Notes: a model not told the origin generated them from the letters alone. Shown: positions 23,756 to 31,502, numbered from the stretch's first letter. The stretch: DNA of 35,517 nt from Acidaminococcus fermentans (GCF_009696675.1 NZ_VULN01000018.1:1-35517), one strand, 5' to 3'. Translations and numbers: made by a program.

Positions 23756-23958
23756 TGGTATTTTTAGAAAATTTCCAGTATTCTTTTTATCTGCGATTTC
23801 ATAAGGAATACAACAGTTTTAAAGAAAAAAACAGAAGCTCTATAAATTTATGCAGCTTCTGTTTTCCATTATTTTGTTTAGTATAGAATAACAACAGTGT
23901 TTTATTGGGATGAACGAAAAAAGGAGGTGCTGCACGTTCTGTGCAGTACCCCCTTTTT
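23756..23958. terminator. Two terminator-like hairpins with no gene between or before them
   Basis: Hairpin 1: AAAACAGAAGCT (23828-23839)/AGCTTCTGTTTT (23854-23865), symmetric A and T flanks. Hairpin 2: GGAGGTGCTGCAC (23923-23935)/GTGCAGTACCCCC (23941-23953), loop GTTCT, then TTTTT. Neither follows a recognisable gene: upstream is the dsdA promoter and between them only 57 AT-rich bases. They may bound a small RNA or be left from a deleted gene. Confidence 0.7.
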
Positions 23959-24319
23959 GAATATATGCCCCCTGGGCGGCCGGGACGGGCTTGCCTGGGG
24001 CAAGCCCCTACGCCGTCGCTGTCCAGGAGCCGGCTAACAACGATTTTCTTACGGAGACTCTCCCTTGGACGGCATCCCCGTCCAATCGGTCGAACAAACA
24101 ATGCCCGCCCCCAACGCCGTAGGGGCGTGCCAAAGGCCCGCCCGTCCCGGCCTGGGGGTTTTACAAGTTCAGAAGCATCTGCCCCCGGCAGATGGTATCC
24201 ATCGGTGTGAGGCTGGAAAGCGGCTCTGCCTCCTTTCGTCTCTCGTCCATCACCCATCAAACATGATAAAATAAACAGTAAATAAGAATCGAATTTTCAT
24301 ACGGGAATACCACATCCCC
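23959..24319. repeat. Inverted-repeat element B, copy 4
   Basis: Begins GAATATATGCCCCCTGGGC at the T-run of the preceding hairpin. Complete left arm, CCGGCTAACAACGATTTTCT, GGACGGCATCCCCGTCC hairpin, right arm with CGCCGTAGGGGCGTGCC to GGCCTGGGGG, TTTTACAAGTTCAGAAGC, the CATCTGCC/GGCAGATG hairpin (about 24177-24197) and the ATCGGTGTGAGGCTGGAAAG tail. From 24240 the DNA turns AT-rich (ATGATAAAAT near 24263) and may hold a weak promoter for the small gene at 24320. Confidence 0.85.
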
Positions 24320-24532
24320 ATGACTGTAGAGATGAAAAAGGAGGCGGAGACCATGTGTACATACGGACAATCCATTCTGGAAGAAGGCGAACAAAAGGGC
24401 CGCCTGAAAGAACGGGAAGCCAACGTCCTTGGCATGCTGAAGGAAAAAATCCCCATGGAAACCATTTCCCGGATCACCCACTACTCTCTGGATCAGATTC
24501 AGAAACTGGGAAAATTACATGGATTGCTTTAG
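24320..24532 (+). pseudogene. C-terminal remnant of an Rpn/YhgA-type nuclease (putative transposase family)
   Basis: 70 residues: KKEAETMCTYGQSILEEGEQ, then charged helix KGRLKEREANVLGMLKEK, then IPMETISRITHYSLDQIQKLGKL. This matches in style the tail of Rpn-family (PD-(D/E)XK) recombination-promoting nucleases: a met-cys segment followed by a G-x-x-E-G helix and a short helix-turn-helix-like end of the type IAxxTGLSxEEIxxL. The catalytic domain, normally about 200 residues upstream, is absent; a stop codon lies 16 codons before the ATG and repeat B4 beyond. No good ribosome binding site precedes 24320. It could instead be a small free-standing protein. Confidence 0.55.
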
Positions 24533-24537
24533 GTAGG

Positions 24538-24566
24538 AAAGGCCGCCGGATTTTCCGGCGGCCTTT
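24538..24566 (+). terminator. Terminator after the Rpn remnant
   Basis: AAAGGCCGCCGG (24538-24549)/CCGGCGGCCTTT (24555-24566), loop ATTTT. It is followed by three tandem GTCAGCT units (24567-24590), the same sort of short direct repeat seen after other hairpins in this window. Confidence 0.85.
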
Positions 24567-24637
24567 GTCAGCTGTCAGCTGTCAGCGGCCATAGGATGCG
24601 AGGATGCGGCCCATCCCAAGAAACAGCCATTTCCTCC

Positions 24638-25780
24638 TTACCCAAAATCCGCCTGGCAGTATACACACTGGCCCCCTTTAAAGGTCATCTGAGGCACCAG
24701 TACCTGATGGCCGGTCATGGTATTGCCGTTGATATCACTGTACTCCACGTCTTTCTTTTTCAGCCGGAACAAAGCCACATCAGCCGGGCTTCCTTTGGCC
24801 AGGGCTCCCAGTTCCGGCCGCCCGATCAGCTGAGCCGGCTTCCAGGTGGCACAATCCAGCACCTGTTCCAGGGGCATCCCGAACTCCAGATACTTGGATA
24901 AGATCCGGGGCAGGGAATGGAGAGGCTGGAGGAAACAGCTGGAGGCATTGTTGTCTGAACTGATTACATCGGGTACAAATCCCTGTTCCACCGCTTTCCG
25001 GGCTACTTCCAGGTCGAAGTTGCTCCGGCCGTTGGATGCATCGAACAGGACCCCTTTTTTCCGGGCTTCCCACAGTCCCGGCAGGACCTTTCCCCGTTCA
25101 TCCAGGCAGGTGTGCTCTCCCCGGTTCTGGTAAATATGGCAGATCACATCTCCCGGCCGCAGGATTTCCGCCACTTCATCCAGGGGCAGAGGGCAGTCCG
25201 TCACATGGACCACCACCCGGGTCCCGGCCTTCTCGGCAATTTCCACGGTCCGTTTGAGAGAACTTCTGGCCATGTCCTCATCCAGGATTCCACGGGAAAG
25301 CCGTGTTTTCAGGCCCACCAAGTTGTCCCCATACCTCCGGAAGAAGTCCAGGATCTTTTTCTCCTCGAAATACCGGGGATCCAGGTTCTCCGGATACCGG
25401 TCATTGGACTGCCCTCCCGAAGCCACCAGGAGGCAGTTCAGGATCCGCACCGATGACATGGCCATCACGCTGGCCCGGTACAGTTCATAGCCTCCTACGC
25501 CGGCAGTCCCCCCGTCCACAGCGGTAGTAATGCCCATACAGAAGGAGGCTGCATCCCCATTGACGCCATTTTCACTGCCCCGAAAAAAGTAATGAGTGTG
25601 GTAATCGATAAGACCGGGCGTTACCAGACAATCCCGGGCGTCAATGACCTGTCTGTATCCGGACTCATCCCTCCCTTCTCCGGGATATTCGATTTTCCCA
25701 TTGACCAAGGCCATATTTTTTCGTATCAGCTGATGGGTTTCCGGATCATACACCTGCCCGTTTTTGATCAAAAAATCCAT
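24638..25780 (-). CDS. Amidohydrolase/deacetylase-family metallohydrolase (dihydroorotase-like)
   Basis: 380 residues. An N-terminal beta-sandwich start (DFLIKNGQVYDPETH), then metal motif TPGLIDYHTHYFF (HxH), central VGLKTRLS with a lysine that may be carbamylated, VVVHVTDCP and ICHIYQNRGEHTC with metal histidines, VISSDNNASS with the catalytic Asp, and a closing KGSPADVALFRLKK that returns to the sandwich. This is the subfamily related to dihydroorotase and D-aminoacylase. The start at 25780 has AAGGAAG 8 bases upstream. It is the last gene of the TRAP operon, 56 bases after the fused permease with a hairpin between. The likely substrate is an imported acyl or cyclic amide acid. Confidence 0.88.
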   Translation of the reverse strand: MDFLIKNGQVYDPETHQLIRKNMALVNGKIEYPGEGRDESGYRQVIDARDCLVTPGLIDYHTHYFFRGSENGVNGDAASFCMGITTAVDGGTAGVGGYELYRASVMAMSSVRILNCLLVASGGQSNDRYPENLDPRYFEEKKILDFFRRYGDNLVGLKTRLSRGILDEDMARSSLKRTVEIAEKAGTRVVVHVTDCPLPLDEVAEILRPGDVICHIYQNRGEHTCLDERGKVLPGLWEARKKGVLFDASNGRSNFDLEVARKAVEQGFVPDVISSDNNASSCFLQPLHSLPRILSKYLEFGMPLEQVLDCATWKPAQLIGRPELGALAKGSPADVALFRLKKKDVEYSDINGNTMTGHQVLVPQMTFKGGQCVYCQADFG

Positions 25781-25801
25781 GTTCCGCACTTCCTTTCAAA
25801 A

Positions 25802-25829
25802 GACCCGGCAGAAATTATCCTGCCGGGTC
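25802..25829 (-). terminator. Intra-operon hairpin (attenuating terminator) before the amidohydrolase gene
   Basis: A perfect 10-base stem GACCCGGCAG/CTGCCGGGTC with an 8-base loop. On the minus strand it is followed by TTTTG. It lies between the TRAP fusion gene and the hydrolase gene and probably lowers, rather than stops, read-through into the hydrolase. Confidence 0.7.
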
Positions 25830-25836
25830 ACCTGTT

Positions 25837-28173
25837 TTATTTTTCGGCCTTCCTGGCCTGGTCCACAGCCTGGAGCAGCTGATCCACGATTTCACTGCCC
25901 TGGTCTTTTCTCACCATGTCATAGACCACTTTGCCTTTTTCCCGGAGCTGGGCAATCACCTGGGGATCCAGGGTAACGATTTCACAGCCGGCATCAATGC
26001 AGGTCTGTTTGTACTGCTGGATGCTCTTGTCCGCACGCCGGTTCCCATAAGCCGTGGCCGCCGCCGCACATTCATCCACCAGTTTCCGTACGTTGTCCGG
26101 CAGAGAATTGTACACGTCCTTGTTCATGAAGAAGGTGATGATATGGCCCACATGGTTGGTTTCCACCACATACTTCTGGACTTCCTGGACGTTGTTCCCC
26201 ACAATGTTCATGTAGGGATTTTCTTCCCCGTCGATGGTGCCCTGCTGGAGGCCCATGAACACTTCCGTGAACTGCATGGGGGTAGCCGCAGCTCCCAAGG
26301 CGTTCCAGTAGGCAATATGGTATTTGTTGGTCATCACACGGATTTTCTGGCCCTGGAGGTCTTCCAGTTTCGTCACCTTTTTGTTGGTGGTCAGTTCCCG
26401 GAAGCCGGCATCGGAATACCCCAGCATCTGAATGCCCCCAGCGTTGCAGTACTGGTTCATCACCTGGACAAAGGGCCCGTTCAGCACAGTCCGCATCTGC
26501 CCCACATTGTCGAACAGGTTGGGCATGTCAAACACCGCATACTGAGGAATGAAATCCACCAGATCCGTAGTCATGCCGGTACCGATTTCGATGGAACCGC
26601 TGACCACCGCTTCGGTAAATTCCGTGGTGTTTCCCAACTGGCCGCCAGGATACAGGTCAACGGTGATCTTGCCTCCGGATTTTTCTTTCAGCAGGTGGGC
26701 AAATTCCGCTACCATCTGGTAGTTGATGGAAGAATCCGCCACTGTCATAGCTGCCCGCCAGTGGTATTCTCCCGGAATCTCACTGGGATCCAAAGGCTGG
26801 ATGTTTTTCCCGAATTCATCCGCATCCGCATCCAGTGCGGTACTGATATTGGAGGCCACTTTGGCCTTTTCTTTGGAAAGGGCACTGACCAGCCCCATGG
26901 AAATGCCAGGGATATTGGTAATCAGCATCAGAGACAGCAGGAAGGTGGCCAGGAATGGAACCGTGGCCCGTGCCAGCTTCAGCATGGGAATCTTGGTCAT
27001 CCCGGACGCCACGAACAGGTTGATGCCCATGGGCGGCGTTACCATCCCAATGGCCAGGTTGCAGGTCATGATGATCCCGAAATGGATGGGATCCACACCC
27101 AAAGCCGTGGCCACCGGCACCATAATGGGAGTCAGAATCATGATATTGGGAATGTTATCGATGAACATACCGCAGATCAGCATGATGATGTTCATGATCA
27201 GCAGCACTACATACTTGTTGTCCGAGATAGCCAGTACTGCCGTGCTGATGGTCTGGGGATACCGGAGCAGGGTGATGACCTTGGCAAAGGCCGCGGCTGC
27301 CGCAATCACAAAGAGGATGTTCACATAGGTCTTGGCCCCTTTCATAAACACTTTCCCCAGGTCCTGGAACTGCAGTGTCTTGTAAACAAACAGGCAGATG
27401 AACAGGCCGTAGAACACGCTAATCACCGCCGCTTCCGTGGGACTGCAGACCCCGGAATAAATGGTCCCCAGGATGATGACCGGTGTCATCAGGGCAAAGA
27501 AGCTTTCCCGGAACAGTTTCCACAATCCCTGTTCATGAAGCTTCCGATAGCTGGCGTTGAGTTTTTCTTTATCCTCTCCGTGCTTTCTGCAGTAGATCCA
27601 GCAGTACCCCATCAGGGAGACCCCGATCAGGATCCCCGGGATGATCCCGGCAATGAACAGCTTGGAAGGAGAGCAGTTGGCCGTGGAGGCATAGACGATA
27701 TAGGAAATGCTGGGAGGAATGATGACCCCCAGTCCCCCGGCCACCGTCACAATGGAGGTGGCAAAGATCTTTTCATATCCCATGGATACCAGAAAAGGAA
27801 TGGTCATGGCCCCTACAGCAGAAACCGTTGCAGGAGAAGAACCGGAAATGGCTGCATAGAACATGCAGGTAGCCACTACCGCACAGGGGAACCCGGCCGT
27901 CTTGTTGCCGATGAAATACCCGAAGAAATTGAACAGCTTCTTGGAAATCCCTCCCTGGGCCATAATCATCCCGGAAACCATGAACATGGGGACAGCCAGC
28001 AGGGTGAAACTGTTAAGGCCAGAGAACATAGCCCGGGCTACATCACTGATGCCAAAAGTAAACTGGCCGTTCAGCAGATTGGGAGCCGTGGACAGCAGAG
28101 TGAATACCCCGCCTACCGGGAGAGCGATGAAAAGCAATGCTCCCAGCAGTACAAAAAAGAATCCAATGTTCAT
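25837..28173 (-). CDS. TRAP transporter DctM-DctP fusion: large permease subunit joined to substrate-binding protein
   Basis: One open frame of 778 residues. Residues 1-433 are a full DctM large subunit: about 12 membrane segments, with FYAAISGSSPATVSAVGAMTIP, GGLGVIIPPSISYIVYA, GTIYSGVCSPTEAAVISVFYG and GMVTPPMGINLFVASG, ending in the usual last helix (FLATFLLSLMLITNIPGISM). Residues 434-468 are a polar linker. Residues 469-778 are a DctP binding protein: EYHWRAAMTVADSSINYQMV, GGKITVDLYPGGQLGNTTE, the carboxylate-binding arginine in GQKIRVMTNKY, and EVFMGLQQGTIDGEENPYMN. No signal peptide separates them, so the last DctM helix must export the DctP part. The start overlaps the DctQ stop (ATGA). 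Separate P and M genes are the norm; a P domain tethered to M is rare. Confidence 0.93.
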   Translation of the reverse strand: MNIGFFFVLLGALLFIALPVGGVFTLLSTAPNLLNGQFTFGISDVARAMFSGLNSFTLLAVPMFMVSGMIMAQGGISKKLFNFFGYFIGNKTAGFPCAVVATCMFYAAISGSSPATVSAVGAMTIPFLVSMGYEKIFATSIVTVAGGLGVIIPPSISYIVYASTANCSPSKLFIAGIIPGILIGVSLMGYCWIYCRKHGEDKEKLNASYRKLHEQGLWKLFRESFFALMTPVIILGTIYSGVCSPTEAAVISVFYGLFICLFVYKTLQFQDLGKVFMKGAKTYVNILFVIAAAAAFAKVITLLRYPQTISTAVLAISDNKYVVLLIMNIIMLICGMFIDNIPNIMILTPIMVPVATALGVDPIHFGIIMTCNLAIGMVTPPMGINLFVASGMTKIPMLKLARATVPFLATFLLSLMLITNIPGISMGLVSALSKEKAKVASNISTALDADADEFGKNIQPLDPSEIPGEYHWRAAMTVADSSINYQMVAEFAHLLKEKSGGKITVDLYPGGQLGNTTEFTEAVVSGSIEIGTGMTTDLVDFIPQYAVFDMPNLFDNVGQMRTVLNGPFVQVMNQYCNAGGIQMLGYSDAGFRELTTNKKVTKLEDLQGQKIRVMTNKYHIAYWNALGAAATPMQFTEVFMGLQQGTIDGEENPYMNIVGNNVQEVQKYVVETNHVGHIITFFMNKDVYNSLPDNVRKLVDECAAAATAYGNRRADKSIQQYKQTCIDAGCEIVTLDPQVIAQLREKGKVVYDMVRKDQGSEIVDQLLQAVDQARKAEK

Positions 28174-28700
28174 TCTTCTCCAGCCCCCTTTCCGTTTTGT
28201 ATATCATTCCCATTATCCCCTTCCAGGGTGGCTTTCCCCTGGAGGACTCTTACCATCAGCTGTGCGTACCGGAAGATTCCCAGCAGGATGCCGAAAGCCA
28301 TGGCCCGGTAAATATCCGCCACCGGAATGCCCAGAGCCGGGCTGGCCTGATGGATCAGCGCCGCCTTGGCAATCAGTTCCTGGGTTCCTTTGAACAGATA
28401 AGCCAACAGCAGGATCATGACACCGTCACACACCAGGCCCAGGATTTTCTGCAGACCTTCCGGCATCATGGTGGTAAAGGTATCCACCTTGATGCTGACC
28501 CCGTGGCGCACAGCACAGGGCAGACAGTAGAAAGCCGACAGGGCCAGCAGATAGCAGCAGATTTCATCGGACCAGGTCAGCGCATGATGGAAAGCATACC
28601 GCATGATGACATTGGCAAAGGACAGACAACACATCACTGCCAGCATAATGGCCAAAATCACCAGTTCAAGATTCTTGTCGAGCCATTTGACCAGTTTCAT
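28170..28700 (-). CDS. TRAP transporter small permease subunit (DctQ)
   Basis: 176 residues with four membrane segments (about 10-32, 47-66, 88-110, 130-150). Family motif features: FANVIMRYAFHHALTWSDEICCYLLALSAFYCLP, where R-Y, W-x-E and the following G/A-x-x-x-x-x-R-x-G pattern (AVRHGVSIKVD) are standard for DctQ. It forms the membrane complex with DctM and is the first gene of the operon Q, M-P fusion, hydrolase. The ATG at 28700 follows GGGGAGTAGGGAAA; the binding site (GGGGAG) is 8-9 bases upstream. The C-terminus ends in a charged tail. Confidence 0.92.
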   Translation of the reverse strand: MKLVKWLDKNLELVILAIMLAVMCCLSFANVIMRYAFHHALTWSDEICCYLLALSAFYCLPCAVRHGVSIKVDTFTTMMPEGLQKILGLVCDGVMILLLAYLFKGTQELIAKAALIHQASPALGIPVADIYRAMAFGILLGIFRYAQLMVRVLQGKATLEGDNGNDIQNGKGAGEE

Positions 28701-28753
28701 TTTCCCTACTCCCCTCTCTGAAGAAAGAATTTTCCGGAATTTTTCATATTTTT

Positions 28754-28821
28754 ATCCTATCATCTTGTTTGTTATCAGTAAACGTGCTAATAATTATAGT
28801 TATAAGAAGTATCATTACTAT
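28754..28821 (-). promoter_or_regulatory. TRAP operon promoter and possible regulator dyad
   Basis: On the minus strand TTTACT (28782-28777), 17 bases, TAGGAT (28759-28754). Upstream of it, at about 28796-28821, an imperfect dyad ATAGTTATAA/TCATTACTAT lies between the divergent LysR gene and this promoter, the normal place for a LysR activation site. The promoter is fairly clear; the dyad is a candidate. Confidence 0.65.
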
Positions 28822-28846
28822 CAAAAATCTGGAAAGGAGCCTTGCC

Positions 28847-29818
28847 ATGGATATCCAGGTCCTTGACTACATCGTGACCATTGCCGACTGCGGCAGCATT
28901 TCCAAAGCGGCCCAGAAACTGTTCATCACCCAGTCGGGATTGAACCAGCAGCTGATCAAACTGGAAAACAAATTGGGCGTGAAACTTTTTGAACGGGACA
29001 ACCATCATCTGGAAATCACCCCTGCCGGTCGGCTCATTGTGGACAGTGCCACGGAAATCCTCCGGATCCGGCGGAATACGCTGACCCAGCTCAGCGATCT
29101 CCAGACCAGTATCAGCGGCCTGATTTCCCTGGGCCTGACCCATGAACACGGCATCGATGCTTTTACTGCCATCTATCAGCAGTTCCACCAGCGCTATCCC
29201 CACATCAATTTTTCCCTGGTGGAAAAGATTGTGGCAGACCAGTATCACATGCTGAACCACGGATCCCTTGATCTGGGCATCGTCCTGATCAAAAAGCTTC
29301 CGGCCCCGCTCCAACGCACCCTGATCCGGGAAGACCTGTACCAGGAAGACCTGCTGCTGGGGGTTCCCCTGTCCCATCCCCTGGCTTCCCGGGCGGTTCC
29401 CCTCAGCGCCGGAAAGCCTCTCCGGGTCATCGATCTCCGGCTGTTCAAGGATGATTCCTTTGCTCTGATTTTCAAATCTTCCACCATGCGTCAGGACGTC
29501 ATCGATCCCATGTTCGAAAAAAGCGGCTTTTACCCCCACATCATGCTGGAAACGGCCATGAACAGTGCCCTGGCCACTCTGGTGAGCCGGGGATTCTGCT
29601 GCACCATCCTGCCTCATTCCCGGGTACTGGCCAGTAGCCACCGGAATGAATGTGCCTGGTTCCGGATGTTGGAAAATCCCACCTGGTCCGTTTCCGTAGT
29701 ACGGCGGAAAGACTACCGCCTGGGGGAAGCCACCCGGTATCTGCTGGACCTGGCCCGGCAGTATGGGAAATCCATGGAAGAACAATTTTCCCGGCACAGT
29801 CCCGGTTACAACCGGTAA
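28847..29818 (+). CDS. LysR-family transcriptional regulator (of the TRAP/amidohydrolase operon)
   Basis: 323 residues from ATG 28847, which has AAAGGAG 8 bases upstream; the longer frame from 28769 would begin in promoter DNA. Helix-turn-helix: QVLDYIVTIADCGSISKAAQKLFITQSGLNQQLIKLENKLGVKLF. The effector domain runs from about 90 (SGLISLGLTHEHGIDAF) to the end. It is divergent from dctQ and hence probably the substrate-responsive activator of the transporter operon. The gene ends at an imperfect bidirectional terminator. Confidence 0.92.
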   Translation: MDIQVLDYIVTIADCGSISKAAQKLFITQSGLNQQLIKLENKLGVKLFERDNHHLEITPAGRLIVDSATEILRIRRNTLTQLSDLQTSISGLISLGLTHEHGIDAFTAIYQQFHQRYPHINFSLVEKIVADQYHMLNHGSLDLGIVLIKKLPAPLQRTLIREDLYQEDLLLGVPLSHPLASRAVPLSAGKPLRVIDLRLFKDDSFALIFKSSTMRQDVIDPMFEKSGFYPHIMLETAMNSALATLVSRGFCCTILPHSRVLASSHRNECAWFRMLENPTWSVSVVRRKDYRLGEATRYLLDLARQYGKSMEEQFSRHSPGYNR

Positions 29819-29819
29819 A

Positions 29820-29854
29820 CAAAAAGGGCCCGTCTCCTGTGGACAGGTCCTTTT
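29820..29854. terminator. Imperfect terminator between LysR and DUF1667 genes
   Basis: AAAAAGGGCCCGTC pairs imperfectly with GACAGGTCCTTTT around a TCCTGTG loop. A and T tracts on both sides suit the two convergent genes. Confidence 0.65.
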
Positions 29855-29863
29855 CTTATGGGG

Positions 29864-30238
29864 TTATTTCTTTTCCACCGTTTTGGTGGCAATCACATCG
29901 GCTCCCAGGCCCAGTACATTGGACAGCAGCACCGTTCCTGCCGCTATGGGAGCCTTCACACGGCATTTCCGGATTTCTTCCATCACGTCAGAGATTTTTT
30001 CTTTCGGGATGGCACCCCGGGTCCGTACGCTGACCAAAGGCAGTTCGCCCCCTTCCACCAGCACGGAACTGGCAATGGTCCGTTTGGGCGCCAGCAGTTC
30101 CTGCCGGGCATATTCCAGTCCCCGGGGGCACAGATTCCCCGTCACCTTAGCCAGCACCGGTTTTCCTTCCCGGATCTCATAATCCAGTTTGAGCGTGCAT
30201 CCGTTGGGGCAGACGATGCAGGTCATTTCCTTATTCAT
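29864..30238 (-). CDS. DUF1667 protein (partner of GlpA/GlpB-like dehydrogenase)
   Basis: 124 residues. N-terminal MTCIVCPNGCTLKLDY and then GNLCPRGLEYARQE give a CxxCxxxC...C cluster typical of DUF1667, probably binding iron-sulfur or zinc. The remaining alpha/beta part ends GLGADVIATKTVE. Family members occur next to FAD-dependent glycerol-3-phosphate-dehydrogenase-like genes, as here, and may pass electrons. The start ATG 30238 overlaps the end of the upstream FAD gene by 8 bases (GAGGTG 8 bases before), so translation is coupled. Confidence 0.9.
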   Translation of the reverse strand: MNKEMTCIVCPNGCTLKLDYEIREGKPVLAKVTGNLCPRGLEYARQELLAPKRTIASSVLVEGGELPLVSVRTRGAIPKEKISDVMEEIRKCRVKAPIAAGTVLLSNVLGLGADVIATKTVEKK

Positions 30239-31499
30239 CCAGGCTCACCTCGATTTCTCCTTCTGCAGAAAGCCCACTGCAGGGAACCTCCAGTTCGATC
30301 ATATTGGCCGGCAGTGCGTTGGGAATCTTTTTCCGCACCAGAACCTGCCCGCCCTGTTTCACTGTCAGACAGCCATTCCGCTGAGGCTGCCGCACCCGCA
30401 GGGACAGCCGGAAACCCGTCTGTCCACTGACCCGCTGAGGAACCGTATGACCGATATTCTTTCCGCAGCACACCGGGATGACCGCTCCGGGCAGTCCATT
30501 TTCCAGATACTGCCGGATTCCCTCCGCCATGCCTTCCGCTTCCAGGGAAACAAAATCCACCAGATCATGGACGTGGAGCACGTTGCCGGCAGAAAACAGT
30601 CCGGGAACCGTCGTCTGGCAGAATTCATCCACCAGGGCACCCTGGGTATGGGGATCCAGCACCGCCCCGGCCCCCAGGGTCAGTTCATTTTCCGGGATCA
30701 GTCCCACGGAAAGGATCAGGGTATCACAGGGGATTTCTTCTTCCGTCCCGGCAATGGGCCGCAGATGTTCATCCACCTGAGCCACCACTACGCTTTCCAG
30801 CCGGTCCCGGCCACGGATATCCGTTACTGTATGGCTCAGATAGAGGGGAATATCATAATCATGGAGGCACTGTTCGATGTTCCGGGGCAAACCGCTGGGA
30901 ATGGGATTGATTTCATAGACACCCTTCACATGAGCCCCTTCCAGGGTCAGCCGCCGGGCCATGATCAGGCCGATATCCCCGGATCCCAGGATCACCACTT
31001 CTTTGCCGGGCATCCGGTTCTGGAGATTGATGTAGGCCTGGGCCACACCGGCCGTAAGGACCCCGGCCGGACGGGTCCCCGGAATGGCCAGGGCTCCCCG
31101 GGTCCGTTCCCGGCAGCCCATGGCCAGCACCACGGCTCTGGCCTGGACCGCCACCATGCCCGTTTCATGAGCGGCGTAAACCCGATGCTCCGGAGTGATC
31201 TGGATCACCGTGGTATCGGTAATGTAGGGGATTTCCCTGTCCTGTACTTCCCGGATGAACCGGTCCGCATATTCCGGCCCGCTGAGAGTCTCTCCGAACC
31301 GGGTCAGCCCAAACCCGTCGTGGATGCACTGTTTCAGGATCCCTCCCAGCTGATGCTCCCGTTCCAGGATCAGGATGTCCCGGACCCCCTGGTCATAGAG
31401 CCGGACAGCAGCCGCCAGCCCGGCCGGTCCGCCGCCGATGATCACCACATCCGCCTGCCGGATCTTCTCTTCCTGTTTCATTCCATTGGCTCCTTCCAT
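30231..31499 (-). CDS. NAD(P)/FAD-dependent oxidoreductase (GlpB/HcnB-like)
   Basis: 422 residues. Two Rossmann dinucleotide sites: ADVVIIGGGPAGLAAAVRLYDQG near residue 17 for FAD and KEVVILGSGDIGLIMARRL near 165 for NAD(P). Others: ERTRGALAIPGTRPAGVLTAG and the terminal FSAGNVLHVHDLVDFVSLEAEGMA that closes on the flavin. A C-terminal beta domain follows. Such subunits move electrons between the GlpA-type dehydrogenase and NAD or a carrier. Two starts have equally good binding sites: ATG 31499 (GGAGG 8 bases upstream) and ATG 31481 (AAGGAG 8 bases upstream). It is 3 bases downstream of the GlpA-like gene. Confidence 0.9.
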   Translation of the reverse strand: MEGANGMKQEEKIRQADVVIIGGGPAGLAAAVRLYDQGVRDILILEREHQLGGILKQCIHDGFGLTRFGETLSGPEYADRFIREVQDREIPYITDTTVIQITPEHRVYAAHETGMVAVQARAVVLAMGCRERTRGALAIPGTRPAGVLTAGVAQAYINLQNRMPGKEVVILGSGDIGLIMARRLTLEGAHVKGVYEINPIPSGLPRNIEQCLHDYDIPLYLSHTVTDIRGRDRLESVVVAQVDEHLRPIAGTEEEIPCDTLILSVGLIPENELTLGAGAVLDPHTQGALVDEFCQTTVPGLFSAGNVLHVHDLVDFVSLEAEGMAEGIRQYLENGLPGAVIPVCCGKNIGHTVPQRVSGQTGFRLSLRVRQPQRNGCLTVKQGGQVLVRKKIPNALPANMIELEVPCSGLSAEGEIEVSLDE

Positions 31500-31502
31500 C
31501 CT

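Noticed and set aside
26143-28311. A 722-codon plus-strand open frame opposite the TRAP fusion gene
   Set aside because: His/Gln/Gly-rich mirror translation of the real gene; no start signal.
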